Source: Anaeramoeba flamelloides (Eukaryota; Metamonada; Anaeramoebidae). Taken from it: DNA of 64,000 nt. Within the stretch, counting starts at the first letter, position 1. Each line of letters begins with the position of its first letter. The position numbers and the translations under genes were made by a program. The stretch is taken from positions 12,958,001-13,022,000 of the forward strand of contig JANTQA010000047.1 in the NCBI GenBank assembly GCA_027625915.1, read 5' to 3'. Shown piece by piece: positions 34,674 through 46,429 of this stretch. The notes beneath the pieces were generated by a model. The model saw nothing but the letters and a program-made list of their open reading frames with translations. It ran no database searches and was not told where the DNA came from.

Positions 34674-35219
34674 TATTTTTTTGAATAAGGAAACAAATCA
34701 ATAGAAAGCAAAAAGTTAAAAAATGATTTTTCGTTTTTGGAAATTTCTATTTCTATCATTTAACTCTCATTCATCATTAAAAGAAAATTATTAACTTGTC
34801 TTTCTTTAATACCTCTTGGCCGAGAGTGTTTCGTCGAATAGTTCAAGAACCTTCAATACAATCTTATTTTTTTATTGTCTCTTTGAAAATAATGATTTTA
34901 CAATGAATCATTTGTCAATTTAAGAAAGATTTATTTTTTTCCTCTTCTTTATTTAGTAACTTAAAAAATATTCTTTATTACCACTCTTTCTTTTTATATC
35001 AATGGTTAGTGTGTCTTTTGTATTAATTCTATTTTTTGAAAACTAAATAAAAAACTTATTTTACACTCTATTCGTCAAAATTAGATATTTAAGAAAAAGA
35101 TCTGAGATTTGTGTATTTTTTTTGTTAGATACATTTTTTCATTCAGGACATGAGTAAGTCTTCTTTATGATTTTTCCAAAAGGGAGTAGAGAACATATTT
35201 GCACAACAATAAATAATTT

Positions 35220-36400
35220 AACTCAATAAATAACTCTTTTATCACCTTTGGAGAGATAAGTTATCATTAATTAAAAGGAGTTCATTTTCCCAATTTATTT
35301 TTCAGTCAAAAGATCTGATCAGATCCCTTTTGTTTTGAATTTTTGGATCAATTTTGAACAAAAAAACAAAAATTTATTTAAAATATTTTTATTTGAATGA
35401 AGTCTCACTTTTAATAATTTCTGAGAGTTTGTATGGAACAAATAACACAAATTTCATCTTAATTTTAAAACTACAAGAAAAATAAACCTAAATATTGAAT
35501 CCTTGAAGATATGAAAAAATTGATCTAATGTTTTATTTACAAATTATTATTAAATTTCTTGAAATTTAAAAGATTAGGTAAATTTCTCTTTCAAATATCC
35601 AGAGTATAAAAAACAAACTGCTTGTATTAAAAATTAGGGATTTGAGAATATATCTTATTCATTTTTTCATATATATGTAATAATAATATGAATTCATTTT
35701 ATTAATTTCAAATTATTTAAAAAATCGAGTAATTAGGAAAAATTATCTATAAGTTCGGTCTTTAGGACATTAATAACCCATTGAAAGAATTAAAAGTGGG
35801 TTATTTTTTATAAATTAAAAACAATCAAATTAAACAGTATATATATTTTTATGATTATTAAGTTGAATTTTTCAGGTTTTTTAAAAAGGATTTTTTGGGT
35901 TTTTTGATTATTTAATGGTTTGATTGTTTTTCTTTATTATTTTTGTTCCATTAAAAGAAAAAATTCATTCAAAACATTTCATGAATAAAGAAAAATATAT
36001 TTTTTTTATGTAAAAAAATATTTATTGTAATAATTTTGAAATAATGTATATTTTTATATACTAGGTTTATTCACCAAAAAGTTAGTAGTTAAATTTTTAA
36101 AGTGTATTTTTATAAAATTCCCTTTACAGAAAATAAAATTTCGTTCTACTTCAACAAAAATATTTTTTTGAAATAATTTGGAAATAGGTTAAGTTTTGGG
36201 CTTTTCGACAAATCCATAAAATGGATCAAACTTTCTAAAACAAGAACCAATTTCTCAAAATTACATTAAAAAAAGTTTGGTTTTGTAGTAATCAGATTGT
36301 TTCTAGAGTTTTCAATTCAAGATACAAGATTTTTTTTTTGAATTTGCTATTAAATTTATAAGTTGATTTTTTTAATATAGCCGAACTTAAATTCAATGCT
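35220..36400. repeat. long dispersed repeat, copy 2
   Basis: Colinear with 16800-17930 (GAGATAAGTTATCATTAATT, TCAGTCAAAAGATCT, CACTTTTAATAATTTCTGAG, TTAAATTTCTTGAAATTTAAAAGATTA). No reading frame is shared, so a non-coding repeat of unknown class. Confidence 0.5.
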
Positions 36401-36521
36401 TTTCCTGTGAGTGTACTTGAATAAAAACTTGATATTCTATTTTAACTATTTATATAAATTCTATTTCCTATGAAACATAATTGAAGTAATTTTTTAAATA
36501 AAATTTATGTTACAATACAAT

Positions 36522-36537
36522 ATATTTGCTGTTTTTT
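36522..36537 (+). repeat. LINE target-site duplication, left copy
   Basis: ATATTTGCTGTTTTTT, repeated exactly at 37643-37658 on the other side of the LINE. Confidence 0.75.
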
Positions 36538-37642
36538 GTCAAATGTTTGCAGATGATTTAATTTTAATCATAAAAGGGAATATGAATCAAATAAATGAAA
36601 AATTAAATGCTATATATCAAGTAATTGTCCAATTTGGATTAAAACCTAATGAAGACAAAACAGAAATTACTCAAGATTTATCAAAAATTAAATATTTGGG
36701 AATTTATTTGGAAAAAATTTCACATTTAGTCTATAACCTAAAAAAGGCAAAAGAAACTTATAATAGTTCTAAACAATTATTTAATAATAATTTACTAACC
36801 AAATAATTTAAAAATTAGATTATTTAAATCTTTTATATTAAGTCAATTAACATATGGATTAGAAATATATAATTATAAAATAGCAAACCTAAACTATTTA
36901 AACTCTTGGATTAATACATGTATTACTGAAATCTGCAAAATAAACAGAAACACACCAATTCTTATTTATAAAACAGAATTTAAATTCGAAAATTTGGTAA
37001 TATCAATCAATAAAAAGAAATTCAAATTCAAAAAATAAATTAAAAGAATTATCTCTACCCTATCTGGAAAAATTAATAAAATTTAATCATAGAATAAACA
37101 ATAAAATTAACTGGAAGTCGGAGAGTTTAAACCTTCTTAAAAAGGAAATTTATAATTATAATTATAATGAGTTGTTGAATTCTACCAGTTGGAAGGTACA
37201 AAAAATATTTCGCAATAATTAAAAACCAAAAAAATTTATTTATTAATCAAAGATATTTAAGTTATCCATAAAGTTCAACAATTCTAAAATTCAGAACATT
37301 TACCAACTGCTTAAATAGATATTATTACGTAATAAATAAAAATTCAAATAAATTTTGTCCTTTATGTTTAAAATATGAACATAAGGAAATAATAGAAAAT
37401 ATTTATCACTTTTTATGGGTATGTCCTTCCTATAAAAAAGATAGATTAATTTTTCTGAAAAAGTTAAAAGAATTAAATTTTAATGAAATAATTTTAAATT
37501 ATGATAGCTTAAAATTATTTTCGTTAATTAATAATCGTGAAATCTATGATTTTACGCTATAATTTCTGAAAGGGGATTTAAGTAAAAGGGCACTTAGAGT
37601 GTAATCTACACTTCCTCCTCAATAAAAAAAAAAAAAAAAAAA
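36538..37642 (+). mobile_element. 5'-truncated, inactive non-LTR retrotransposon (LINE)
   Basis: The element starts inside the reverse transcriptase palm: QMFADDLILIIKG carries the catalytic F-ADD motif at about 36540-36560, and PNEDKTEI and IKYLGIYLEK match the downstream RT motifs. The frame stops at 36806. Further RT/thumb-like sequence continues in other frames with many stops. Near the 3' end a CPLC...HFLWVCPSY zinc-knuckle-like motif (about 37360-37430) is typical of LINE C-termini. It ends in a run of about 18 A and is flanked by 16-bp target-site duplications. It is a dead-on-arrival insertion made by target-primed reverse transcription. Confidence 0.85.
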
Positions 37643-37658
37643 ATATTTGCTGTTTTTT
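37643..37658 (+). repeat. LINE target-site duplication, right copy
   Basis: Exact repeat of 36522-36537, directly after the LINE poly-A. Confidence 0.75.
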
Positions 37659-37861
37659 TTTTAGAAACATTTTTTTCTTTTTATTTCAAACAATTTTCAA
37701 CATTAAATTTGAAAATAAAATACTTTACTTCAATAAAAAAAAAAAAAAAAAAAAATATTTACTAATAATCCTTTCATTGAAAAGTTATTACAAAAAACAG
37801 GTTAAAATTTATTTCAAAATATCATTCTATATTATAATTCTCAGAAAATTAATTTAGAGCA

Positions 37862-38345
37862 GTGAAAAAAATACCGGACATGAAAAAAATCCCGGACAAG
37901 ATTTTTAATTGTGAATATTAGTCAAATTATTGTGTAATTTCATTTATTTACAATCAATTCCTTTTTTTAAGCTTCCAACTTTTTCAATTATAACTCCCCC
38001 ACTTATTAGAATGATGATTGATGAAATCACACTTGTTCAAAACACCATTCAATCAATCAAAAAAACAAGAAGAAAAATTATCATTTTCCAAACTCTAGTA
38101 AACCTCTATAAAACTCGATTGTTTTTCAAAAAAAGTTGATCAACATTAGGCTATCAAACAATTACTTGAGTATTCTAGAGACACCTTACTTTGATGGACT
38201 TTAGGTAGGTTTATTACTAATCTCATAAAAAAATTGGTTATTTATAATAAGGATTTAATTGAAATTATACAAAAAATTTTACTAATAATCACAATTAAAA
38301 ATCATGTCCGGGATTTTTTTCATGTCCGGTATTTTTTTCCCAGCT
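37862..38345. mobile_element. TACCGGACATG-end TIR element, best-preserved copy
   Basis: Inverted ends of nearly 60 bp with about two mismatches, beginning GAAAAAAATACCGGACATG and running through CCCGGACAAGATTTTTAATT. Total about 484 bp. The interior has no transposase. Related copies lie at 22357-22857, 49847-50231 and 55563-56227. Near identity of the ends makes this the youngest copy here. Confidence 0.78.
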
Positions 38346-38621
38346 ATAATGTAAATTTTTTTTTTTCGTCACCATTTTTATGATTGCTAAATTAAATTCT
38401 ATAGAATTTTCTATGTCCGATTATTTTAATAAAAGATTTAAAATGTTACTATTTTTTTTATAGGATATTTTTTTAGTTACAAAATTATAAGTCTAACATT
38501 TTTTTATTAAACTGTTATATTTTTTATTCTACCTAAAATATTCGTATCTCAAAAACAAAATCTATATAATAAAATAAATTCCAAAGCTTATTACTTTTTA
38601 AAAATATCTTTTATACCTACA

Positions 38622-38815
38622 CTCAGTTCCAACTTTTAGAAACAAACTTTAAACGAAAAATAAAGGGACAAAAAAGTTCTAAAATAAAAGCACAAAAGTC
38701 TAATTCTAGTAAAATAATTTATTAAAAAAAAAAAAAAATTGGAATTTAGTATATTAATTTGAGATTAATTTGTGACATAAATCAGGTTCAAAACTTGCAT
38801 CATAAAATTGGAATT
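38622..38815. mobile_element. CAGTCAG MITE, decayed copy
   Basis: Same order of blocks as the intact copies (CTCAGTTCCAACTTTTAGAA, AAAGCACAAAAGTCTAATTC, TTTGAGATTAATTTGTG), but with many substitutions and poor ends. Confidence 0.6.
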
Positions 38816-38989
38816 TAAAGAAGTATATTATCATTTTTTTTACAAAATTAATGTTTTTTTTTCTTTCAAAAAGAGTAAATTTACTTTTTTCATTTTTAGT
38901 AAATATATATTTAGATTTATAATGAATTATATAATATTAATGTTAAATAAATGTGGGGTTAGGTAGTTTTTTTCATTTTTTGGACCAAT

Positions 38990-39600
38990 TTATAAAAGGA
39001 ATTAAACTTTTTTCAGTCAAATATAAAAATTTTATCGAATAAATAACGTATATTCCCCAAGTTTAATTCATTTTTTTTTCTTAAAATAAAAATTCATTAT
39101 TCTTCTCAAAAATTTTTTTCAATTTTTTGATCAAAATTATTTTTTCTTATTTAGTAAATTTTTCTCTTTTTTTTTTTTATTTTTTTTTCAAAAAATCAAT
39201 TTGAAAAAAAACCTTTTTTTGAAACTCCAAATCAACTTTTAGAAAATTGATGTTTTGTATTTTATTTTAAAATTCATACATTTACAAGTTAAAAATCTTT
39301 TTGTAATCAATTTTAATTTTCCAAAGAAATTGAGAATTTTTTAAAAGATGTTTGAATGAAAGGAGACCAAAATTTTTAGACAATTTTTGTTTTTTGAAAA
39401 TTATGATTTGTTCGGATATTTCTTTTATGAATCTCAACACTAATTTGAAGTTTATTGTTTCTCTTATTTCTAAACAATCTAAGTTTGATTGATTCTTCAT
39501 AACCAAAAAATGAATTTTTCATTTTTGGCTGTTATCTTTGAGTGAATTGGTGTATACTTAAAAAATTGAATTATATAAAATATATAAATATAAAAATTAG
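38990..39600 (+). repeat. dispersed TCAGTCAAAG-end repeat
   Basis: Third copy of the family at 29420-30065 and 12370-12920. Shared blocks include TTTTTTCAGTCAAATAT, ATTATTCTTCTCAAAAAT, TCTCTTATTTCTAAACAATC. The antisense open frame at 39282-39506 comes from the repeat and is not a gene. Confidence 0.5.
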
Positions 39601-39829
39601 AGTTTTTATTTTATATTGAAAAGACAATTCTTTATAGATTTTATTTTGTTTATTTTTCTGAAATCGTCTAAAAAGTAGCTTTTTTCGGAAGTAACTATTG
39701 AAATAATGATAATTTCAGTACAATCAAAGTTCATTTTATTTTTGATCTTTAGATTAATGTTATAAAAAAAAATGTATCTTGAAAATACAGCAGTAAATAT
39801 CACTTTAAATATTGCCCGAAGAATACAAT

Positions 39830-39967
39830 TTAATTTACAAAAATTCGAATTGTAGTAAAATAAATAGTCGAAAAAATAATTCCAAAAAATATGAAGTAAT
39901 TTGAGATTTTTTTGTACCTAAATTTATGTAAATAAATTAATTACCTTAAAAGCGATACTGGCACTAT
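39830..39967. mobile_element. CAGTCAG MITE, right half only
   Basis: Contains the distal part of the palindrome (TAATTTGAGATTTTTTTGTACC and ACCTTAAAAGCGATACTGGCACTATAA). The left arm is reduced to fragments. An old copy. Confidence 0.5.
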
Positions 39968-40260
39968 AAATGACCATTTCTATCAATTATTTTCTTCTTC
40001 AACCTCTTAGAATTTTTTATTCTTCAAACGATTTTTTTCTGATATTATTTTGAAAAAAATATCTTCAAGTCTAAGAAGAAATAGTTCACATTTCAAATAA
40101 ACTCTTAATATACACAAAAGACAAATACTAATTTAATGAAAACCCTAAATTTTATTTCAAAGAAATAAAAGTCTTCATACATTCGAAATTGAAATCGGTA
40201 CAAATATACATGGTTTTCTTTTTTCTATTCTCAAGTATTCCTTTCATTTGTTTTTTTTAT

Positions 40261-40446
40261 TTATCCCAGGTATATCAACACAAACACCAAAAAAGAAATA
40301 CTCAAACCAAAAGAGATCAATAATAACAAACTATTTTTTTCAAATTCTTTTAACAAATTCTCGGTTTCTAAGATAAAAAAAAGAAAAACTAGGGAAAGAT
40401 AATTTATATGGGTTTCTGATCCAAATGTTGACGTGCTGAAGAACAT
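40261..40446 (-). CDS. possible small C-terminally anchored membrane protein (or its last exon)
   Basis: On the minus strand an open frame from 40446 ends with a strongly hydrophobic stretch (LLLLISFGLSISFLVFVLIYLG) right before the stop, as in tail-anchored proteins. In front is a short charged region (ETENLLKEFEKNS). Further upstream on the same strand (to about 40660) are protein-like runs such as DYIDLEKLAIN and LNKVVETQTRIKY plus GT and AG dinucleotides. A short multi-exon gene is therefore possible, but I could not choose one exon joining. A SNARE-like protein is one possibility, unproven. It points away from the LRR/BTB gene, with about 0.45 kb or less between starts. Confidence 0.3.
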   Translation of the reverse strand: MFFSTSTFGSETHINYLSLVFLFFILETENLLKEFEKNSLLLLISFGLSISFLVFVLIYLG

Positions 40447-40902
40447 TCAGGGTTTTCTTTAGATTTATTGAGCTTAAGTTAAACCTGTGTTTATGGCCAG
40501 TTTTTCGAGATCAATATAATCACAGGAATATCATAAAAAAGTTTTCCTTTTGAAAATTCTCTTACTCAAAATAATCTTAAAGTCATTTTTGAAATACTTA
40601 ATTCTGGTTTGTGTTTCAACAACTTTGTTTAACTTATTTAAAGATCCACTTTTAAATTCAGATCTATTAATTTATGAGAGAAAATGTAAAAAAAATTGAC
40701 TTCAAAATTGAAAAAAAATTGGAAAAAAAATTTTCCAAAATTCTGATCTTAAATCTTAATCTAAGACACCTATTGTAAAAATTCAAATAACTGATCTAAT
40801 TCCATTTTTTTAATATTGATAAAAGTTTTTTTCTCTTCTTTTTCTTTTTTTTTTCTAAATTAATAATAAACAAAACAAAAAGAACAAAAAAAAAATAAAT
40901 AA

Positions 40903-43900
40903 ATGTCAAGAACAGTTACAAACCTTTACAAAACCTTACAGCATCAAATTGGAAAAACAAACCATTTATTAATCCATGGCTCACATCCAATCTGGAAGAA
41001 TAAAACAAATTGGTCTTCTGTCAATAGGCTAATACGAACAAGCTTCACCTTAGATCACGTGACACTTCGCGATCTCAAAGAGAAACAGCTAGTAGATATT
41101 TCCAATTCACTAATTCGAAGTATTCGGATCCGAGAGTTGACCTTAGATCAAAACAAACTCACGAAGGTTGGCATTGAAAGTTTGTGTAAATTTTTCAAAA
41201 GAAACAACTGTCAATTAGAAACCTTTAGGCTAATGAGAAGCAATACAAAGGCAAAAAATGGGTTGAGTGAATTGTTTGATATCTTAAAAAAATCATGTTT
41301 GTCGAGAATCAATTCCATCTCTTGTTTTAAAAAATTAGTGTTATTTGATTTAGGTAAGCTTGGGCAAAAAACACAAAATAAAATTGAAGACTTTCTCAAG
41401 AAAATTCCAATTAAGCACCTTTCAATTTTTCGTTCAAAGGAAAAATTAACCTCATCAATTACAGAGTCATTGATTTGCGAGCCTACTGCAATTAAGGAGC
41501 TGGTTCTTTGTGAAAACAAAATTGAAATCGATGCTTTTGATCCCATAATAAAATCAATTAATGAAAAAGTTATTCAAATCAATATTTTGGATGTTTCGGG
41601 ATCAATTATTTACACAGGGATTAATTCTTCATTAAACAACAACAAAAATGAAAACGAAAACGAAAACGAAAACAAAAACAAAAACAAAAATAAAAAGAAA
41701 AACAAAAAGAAAAACAAAAAGAAAAACAAAAATGAAGATAAAAACAAAAACAAAAAAAAAAACAAAAAAAAAAACAAAAATGAGGATGAAATGGAAATTA
41801 AAAAAGAAAAAGATCTTAAAAAGGAAAAAAAAAACAAACAAACTAGTGAAGAAGAGGAGGAAAAAGAAGATGATGATGAAGAAGAAAGTGAAAAAGAAAA
41901 TATTGATGAAGAACAGGTTAATGAATTAATAAAAATTTTAATTGAGACTCGATCATTTCAAGAGATCAAATTTCAAGGAATTTCAATTACTCAAAATGCC
42001 ATTTTACAAGGAATTACAAACGCAATTTCAGACATTTCTCAATTGATTGAGCAATACGAAGAATCTAAACAAAAATCCTCTTCTTCAGAAGACGAAAAAC
42101 AAAAAATGGAAATTCAATGGAAAAATGTTAATAAAAATAGTGAAAATGAAGGCAACAAAAAGAAAAAAAAAAAGAAAAGAAAAAAGAGGGGCAAGAATAT
42201 CGAAGTACCAAAATCGAAGGAATTTATTGAAGAGGAAAGGCAACAAAAAGAATTTACAAGGATTTTAAGTGAAGAATTGAACAAAAAAAGGCGTCCTATA
42301 TATTTAAAAACTTTAGCGTTCAATTTTTCGAATGAATTAGATCCTTCAATTGTTGATAAATTCTTTCAGGCAATTACTGTCTCGCCGAGCATTGAAAACA
42401 TCACTTTTTCTGGCGATCTTTCTGATTATTTAGGAGCCATCAGCAAGTTTCTTTTGGATGATCACAAATTCGTCAAAAGGGTGGATTTTTCAGATTCGAA
42501 TTTGACCATAAATCTGTTTGAAATCATGAAAAAATTAGGCTCCAATTGGGATCGAAAGACTAGAAAGCTGAATGACGTATCAATACCAGAACTAATATTG
42601 CACGATAATTACTTTGGCTCTGATTGTGCTAGCTATATTTCAGAAATGATCAATGAGAATGGGAATCTGGAATTACTTGATATTTCTGGATGTGGTATTG
42701 GGAGTGAAATTTCAGAAATTTTCGAATCCCTTTCGGTGCCCAATTCTTCTGGTATCATCAGATTTTTTGCTTATGGGAACGAAATTCCTGAAGATTCTGT
42801 GCCGAGTTTTATTAAATGTCTAAATGCTAACAATTCAATAGAATATTTGCATGTCGATTTTGGAATTGATGATGATGACACTGATGATGATTCAAACGAA
42901 GATAGCAACGACGACAACGATGATGACAATGACGATGACGATGACGATTCAGACGAAAATGAATCAAACAAAAATGGCAATGGGATAATTTCACAAGAAA
43001 CAAAAGAGGAAATTATTAAACAAGGATTTCAACAGAATGAGAACAAACTTGTCAAATTAAAACAAGCATACATACTATTCCAGGGGCTGCTAGAACAAGA
43101 ATTCCAAATTCAAATTGAAAAACTATTAAATGATAATAGGAAATCTTGCTTATATGGCATTCCATATGATATTTTATCAATGAAAAGAAGGAAAATAAAT
43201 TTAGATGTTGAACTAATGAAAAATATGAAAATACATTCCCAACTATTTTACGCTAGGACAAGTATTGAAGATCAAAACATTTTAGAATCTGTAACTGAAG
43301 ATAAATCAAAAGAAGCAATCCAACTATTTATCCAGTGGTTATATACCGATCAATATTACCAAAAAAAGATCCCAAAGAAAATTAAAAAAGAATTAAATGA
43401 CATTTTTAAAACAATAAAGACAAATCATCAAAATGAAAATAAGATGAAATCCACCGGATATAATTTGGCACGGCTATTGTACAAGCGTGACAATGCAAAT
43501 ATTGATATTCAATTTAAAACTTTTGAAATTAAAATACATAAATTTGTCTTAAATGCAAGATCTAGATCCTATTTTAATATCTTAAAAACTTATAATAGCA
43601 AAGAAGAAAACATTTCCCTCGATAGGAAATTTTTAAAAGTCGACCAAAAGGCAATGAATGTATTTGTTAATTACCTGTACACAGACAGAATTGAAAACCT
43701 GCCTCTTGAAAATTTGAATGACTTTTTAATTTGTCAAGAAGAATTCGATCTTTTCCAAAAGGATTTCTTTATTCAAAAATTGTCAGACCATTTAATGAAA
43801 AAAATTAAAATTTTTAATTATGAATTTATGTATAAATTATCAGAGCATTATAAATTTAAGAAAATTTTAAACAATTTAAGAAATTGGTTAGCGAAATGGG

Positions 43901-44013
43901 AAAGAGAAAACTTCTCTTTTATTTATCTCGATGAAATAGATCCTAATTTGGTGAAAGAATCAGAAGAGAAAATTAAAGTTAAACGAAAAAAAGATAATTG
44001 TTCAATTTGTTAA
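40903..44013 (+). CDS. LRR-like and BTB/POZ protein with C-terminal CaaX box
   Basis: Single exon, 1036 aa. N-terminal about 50-235 and 455-650 carry RNI-type leucine-rich repeats (IRELTLDQNKLTKVGIESL; LELLDISGCGIGSEISEIF). Between them lies a Lys/Asn tract (about 245-315) passing into an acidic stretch, and another Lys-rich run near 415-430. A nearly pure Asp/Asn/Ser acidic run is at about 655-690. About 770-825 looks like a partial BTB (HSQLFYARTS; AIQLFIQWLYTDQ). About 865-985 is a clearer BTB (NIDIQFKTFEIKIHKFVLNARS; MNVFVNYLYTDRI). The last residues are a polybasic KVKRKKDN followed by CSIC, a CaaX-type prenylation signal. BTB domains often dimerise or bind cullin-3; with CaaX the protein should sit on a membrane (inference). 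Confidence 0.8.
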   Translation: MSRTVTNLYKTLQHQIGKTNHLLIHGSHPIWKNKTNWSSVNRLIRTSFTLDHVTLRDLKEKQLVDISNSLIRSIRIRELTLDQNKLTKVGIESLCKFFKRNNCQLETFRLMRSNTKAKNGLSELFDILKKSCLSRINSISCFKKLVLFDLGKLGQKTQNKIEDFLKKIPIKHLSIFRSKEKLTSSITESLICEPTAIKELVLCENKIEIDAFDPIIKSINEKVIQINILDVSGSIIYTGINSSLNNNKNENENENENKNKNKNKKKNKKKNKKKNKNEDKNKNKKKNKKKNKNEDEMEIKKEKDLKKEKKNKQTSEEEEEKEDDDEEESEKENIDEEQVNELIKILIETRSFQEIKFQGISITQNAILQGITNAISDISQLIEQYEESKQKSSSSEDEKQKMEIQWKNVNKNSENEGNKKKKKKKRKKRGKNIEVPKSKEFIEEERQQKEFTRILSEELNKKRRPIYLKTLAFNFSNELDPSIVDKFFQAITVSPSIENITFSGDLSDYLGAISKFLLDDHKFVKRVDFSDSNLTINLFEIMKKLGSNWDRKTRKLNDVSIPELILHDNYFGSDCASYISEMINENGNLELLDISGCGIGSEISEIFESLSVPNSSGIIRFFAYGNEIPEDSVPSFIKCLNANNSIEYLHVDFGIDDDDTDDDSNEDSNDDNDDDNDDDDDDSDENESNKNGNGIISQETKEEIIKQGFQQNENKLVKLKQAYILFQGLLEQEFQIQIEKLLNDNRKSCLYGIPYDILSMKRRKINLDVELMKNMKIHSQLFYARTSIEDQNILESVTEDKSKEAIQLFIQWLYTDQYYQKKIPKKIKKELNDIFKTIKTNHQNENKMKSTGYNLARLLYKRDNANIDIQFKTFEIKIHKFVLNARSRSYFNILKTYNSKEENISLDRKFLKVDQKAMNVFVNYLYTDRIENLPLENLNDFLICQEEFDLFQKDFFIQKLSDHLMKKIKIFNYEFMYKLSEHYKFKKILNNLRNWLAKWERENFSFIYLDEIDPNLVKESEEKIKVKRKKDNCSIC

Positions 44014-44860
44014 TTATTTTGTTGTAATTACCCTGATTTGTTTTTATATTTTTTTCTATTTCTTTTTTTTTTTTTTTTTTTTTTTTTTTTCTTGATATTT
44101 TTTTTTGTCTACTAATTTTTTATTTTCTTTATTTTTATTTTTATTTTTATTTCAGAAATGTATTGAAACTTTTAAAAAATATTTCATTTTTATATAAGAA
44201 TTTTATTTTATTGTTTTCCTTTGCCAATTATTTTATAAAAAACTTGAAGATATTTAATCGTTTTCCAAAAAAAAACAAGGTAAATTTATTTTAAAAATAT
44301 CTTTATTCAACTTAATTTGAATTAAAATATTCAATAATACAAAATTTTAATAAATTCTAATTAATTCTAAATATTGAATTTTTTTTTATTAGTTTAAATA
44401 TTGTTTTAATAAGCTATAGTCAAAAAAAAACAAGGAAAATGCATTTTAAAGATATTTTACATACAATAAATTCTGATATAACCATTTAAATATCCAAAAC
44501 TGTCATACATCTTTTACTAAAATTTAATAATTAATCCAATTATTTTGTTATTTAAAGGTATAAATAAATAAATGATATACAAATTAATAATCTCAATTTT
44601 ATATGATATTTTTTTAGGAGTGAAAATTTGGTTTTTAGTTTTTTCTTTTTGATCGGTAAATTTTTTTGAGAAAGAGGTTTAATCTTGATAAAAATCCTAA
44701 TCAAATGAATAATTTTTAACTCCATTTTTCTCAAAAAAAAGATATTGTGATTTTTTATAATTGTTTTTTTTATTAAATTTTTTACTACTTGCTTTGTTGA
44801 AACAAACGAGAGTTTAATTTTTTTTCCATTTTTTTTTTTTTTTTTGAGATACTTGAATGA
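44014..44860. other. AT-rich spacer with long T-run
   Basis: Contains an uninterrupted T-run of about 29 at 44062-44090. No gene is supported; the antisense frame 44552-44734 has only biased composition. Confidence 0.5.
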
Positions 44861-44869
44861 ACATTATTT

Positions 44870-45600
44870 GAAATTTATATATTAACTTTGTTTCAGTCAA
44901 AGTGACCCAAAAAAAAAAAACGTTTTTTCAAATATTAATTATTATATATAATTGACCTTTGAAAAAAAAATAAGAAACAAGCCGAATAATACAGGTCAAA
45001 GAATTGTTGGTATCTGTCTGAAAGAAAGCTAATTAATCAATAAATGTTCTTTAAAATTGAAAAACTCAAATTCTTGTGACCCGATTGAGAAAAACAACAA
45101 TGTTTGTTTTGACCCTCTATTGGTATTTTAATAATAAATAGGAAATAATTTTCACTTCATTTTCCATACTTTTCTTTTAGGGTCAAGTCCCCAAATGAAG
45201 TGTGTTGGTATTTTCTGTCATTATTTGAAAAAGTAAATAAAAATGAAATGAAAATTTTTTACATTTATTAATCAAATATCACGATCAAAGATTGAATAGA
45301 ATTCCAATAGAAATGAATATGGTTTCTGAATGATCATTTCAATGGTTTCAATAACTTTAGAATAAAACATTTTAGCAAAGTGACTAGTGATCTTGCAATA
45401 AAAAAAATTTTGCAACTTAATTAGGTGTAAAAATAAAATCGAAAAAAAACAAACAAAAATAAGAAAAAAATGATTTCAATTTTGAAAAATTTCCAAAATA
45501 AATTTTTTCTTCTAATATCTATGCAAAACTTTTAAACACGTATATTTAACCCCATTGTAATTGGGTCCCTTTCACTGAAAAATAATTTATAGGGTTCTGA
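44870..45600 (+). repeat. TIR repeat TTTCAGTCAAAGTGACCCA, copy 1
   Basis: Left end TTTCAGTCAAAGTGACCCA (about 44893) is mirrored by TGGGTCCCTTTCACTGAAA at about 45563-45581. Colinear with 60900-61580 and, inverted, with 56530-57010: GAAAAAAAAATAAGAAAC, AATACAGGTCAAAGAATTG, AAACTCAAATTCTTGTGACC. No transposase frame. Confidence 0.6.
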
Positions 45601-46429
45601 TCAAATCAAAAAAAATAATATTTCTCTGTATTTCATACTACCAATAGAATTATTTTAAAAGAGAAAATTATTTTAAAAATAATATATAAAAAAATACTGT
45701 ATTGGTGAAGAAATAGCTTTCATACTTAAGTTAATTATAACTAAATAGAAGAAAGAAAGTATAAAATAAATTAACAACAATTATAAGATATTTTCAAGAT
45801 ATACATTATATTTACAATGAAGTTGATCAAGAAATAATAGCTTTTTACTTTATTTATATATAATAAATTCTTTTGCATTTTTTTAAAAACAAAAGTTGTT
45901 ATAAAATAGTTCTTTTTTTAAAACTAATATTAAATAAAATAAGGTCTAATATTCGTAATTATATCGATTAAATATAAAAATAAAAAGAAAATTATGAAAA
46001 ATTAAAAATTGCCAATTTTTCTTTCAGGAAAAATTTTTAGATATTATTGAATTTTATATAATTTGTGAGAATTCTAACAAAATAATATTTGTTTTTATTA
46101 ATTAAAACAAATAACCCATCAATTTAAAAATTTATATTACATAATCTAAAAATAAACTTTATTTTTCTAAATATTATCATATTTTATTGAAAAATTTTTA
46201 CTTATTGAAAAAATTTTTTCACAATGGAAATTAATCGAAAAAGTTTTTTGATTGCTAAAGGGAAATTTTAAAAAATCTGTATTAAAATAACCAAAAAAAC
46301 ATAAAATAATTTCAGTGAATAAAAAATTTTAGGTTTACTAACCCAGTAAAGCTTTCAAAAATAAAATAAATACGAGATGTTTGGGCAAAAAAAGAAAAAC
46401 TGAAAAAAAAAGTTCAACATACATTTTAA

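Noticed and set aside
41610-41929. Several open frames in both strands over the Lys/Asn tract of the LRR/BTB gene
   Set aside because: Low-complexity A-rich codons are open in all frames; the long 1036-codon frame explains the region.
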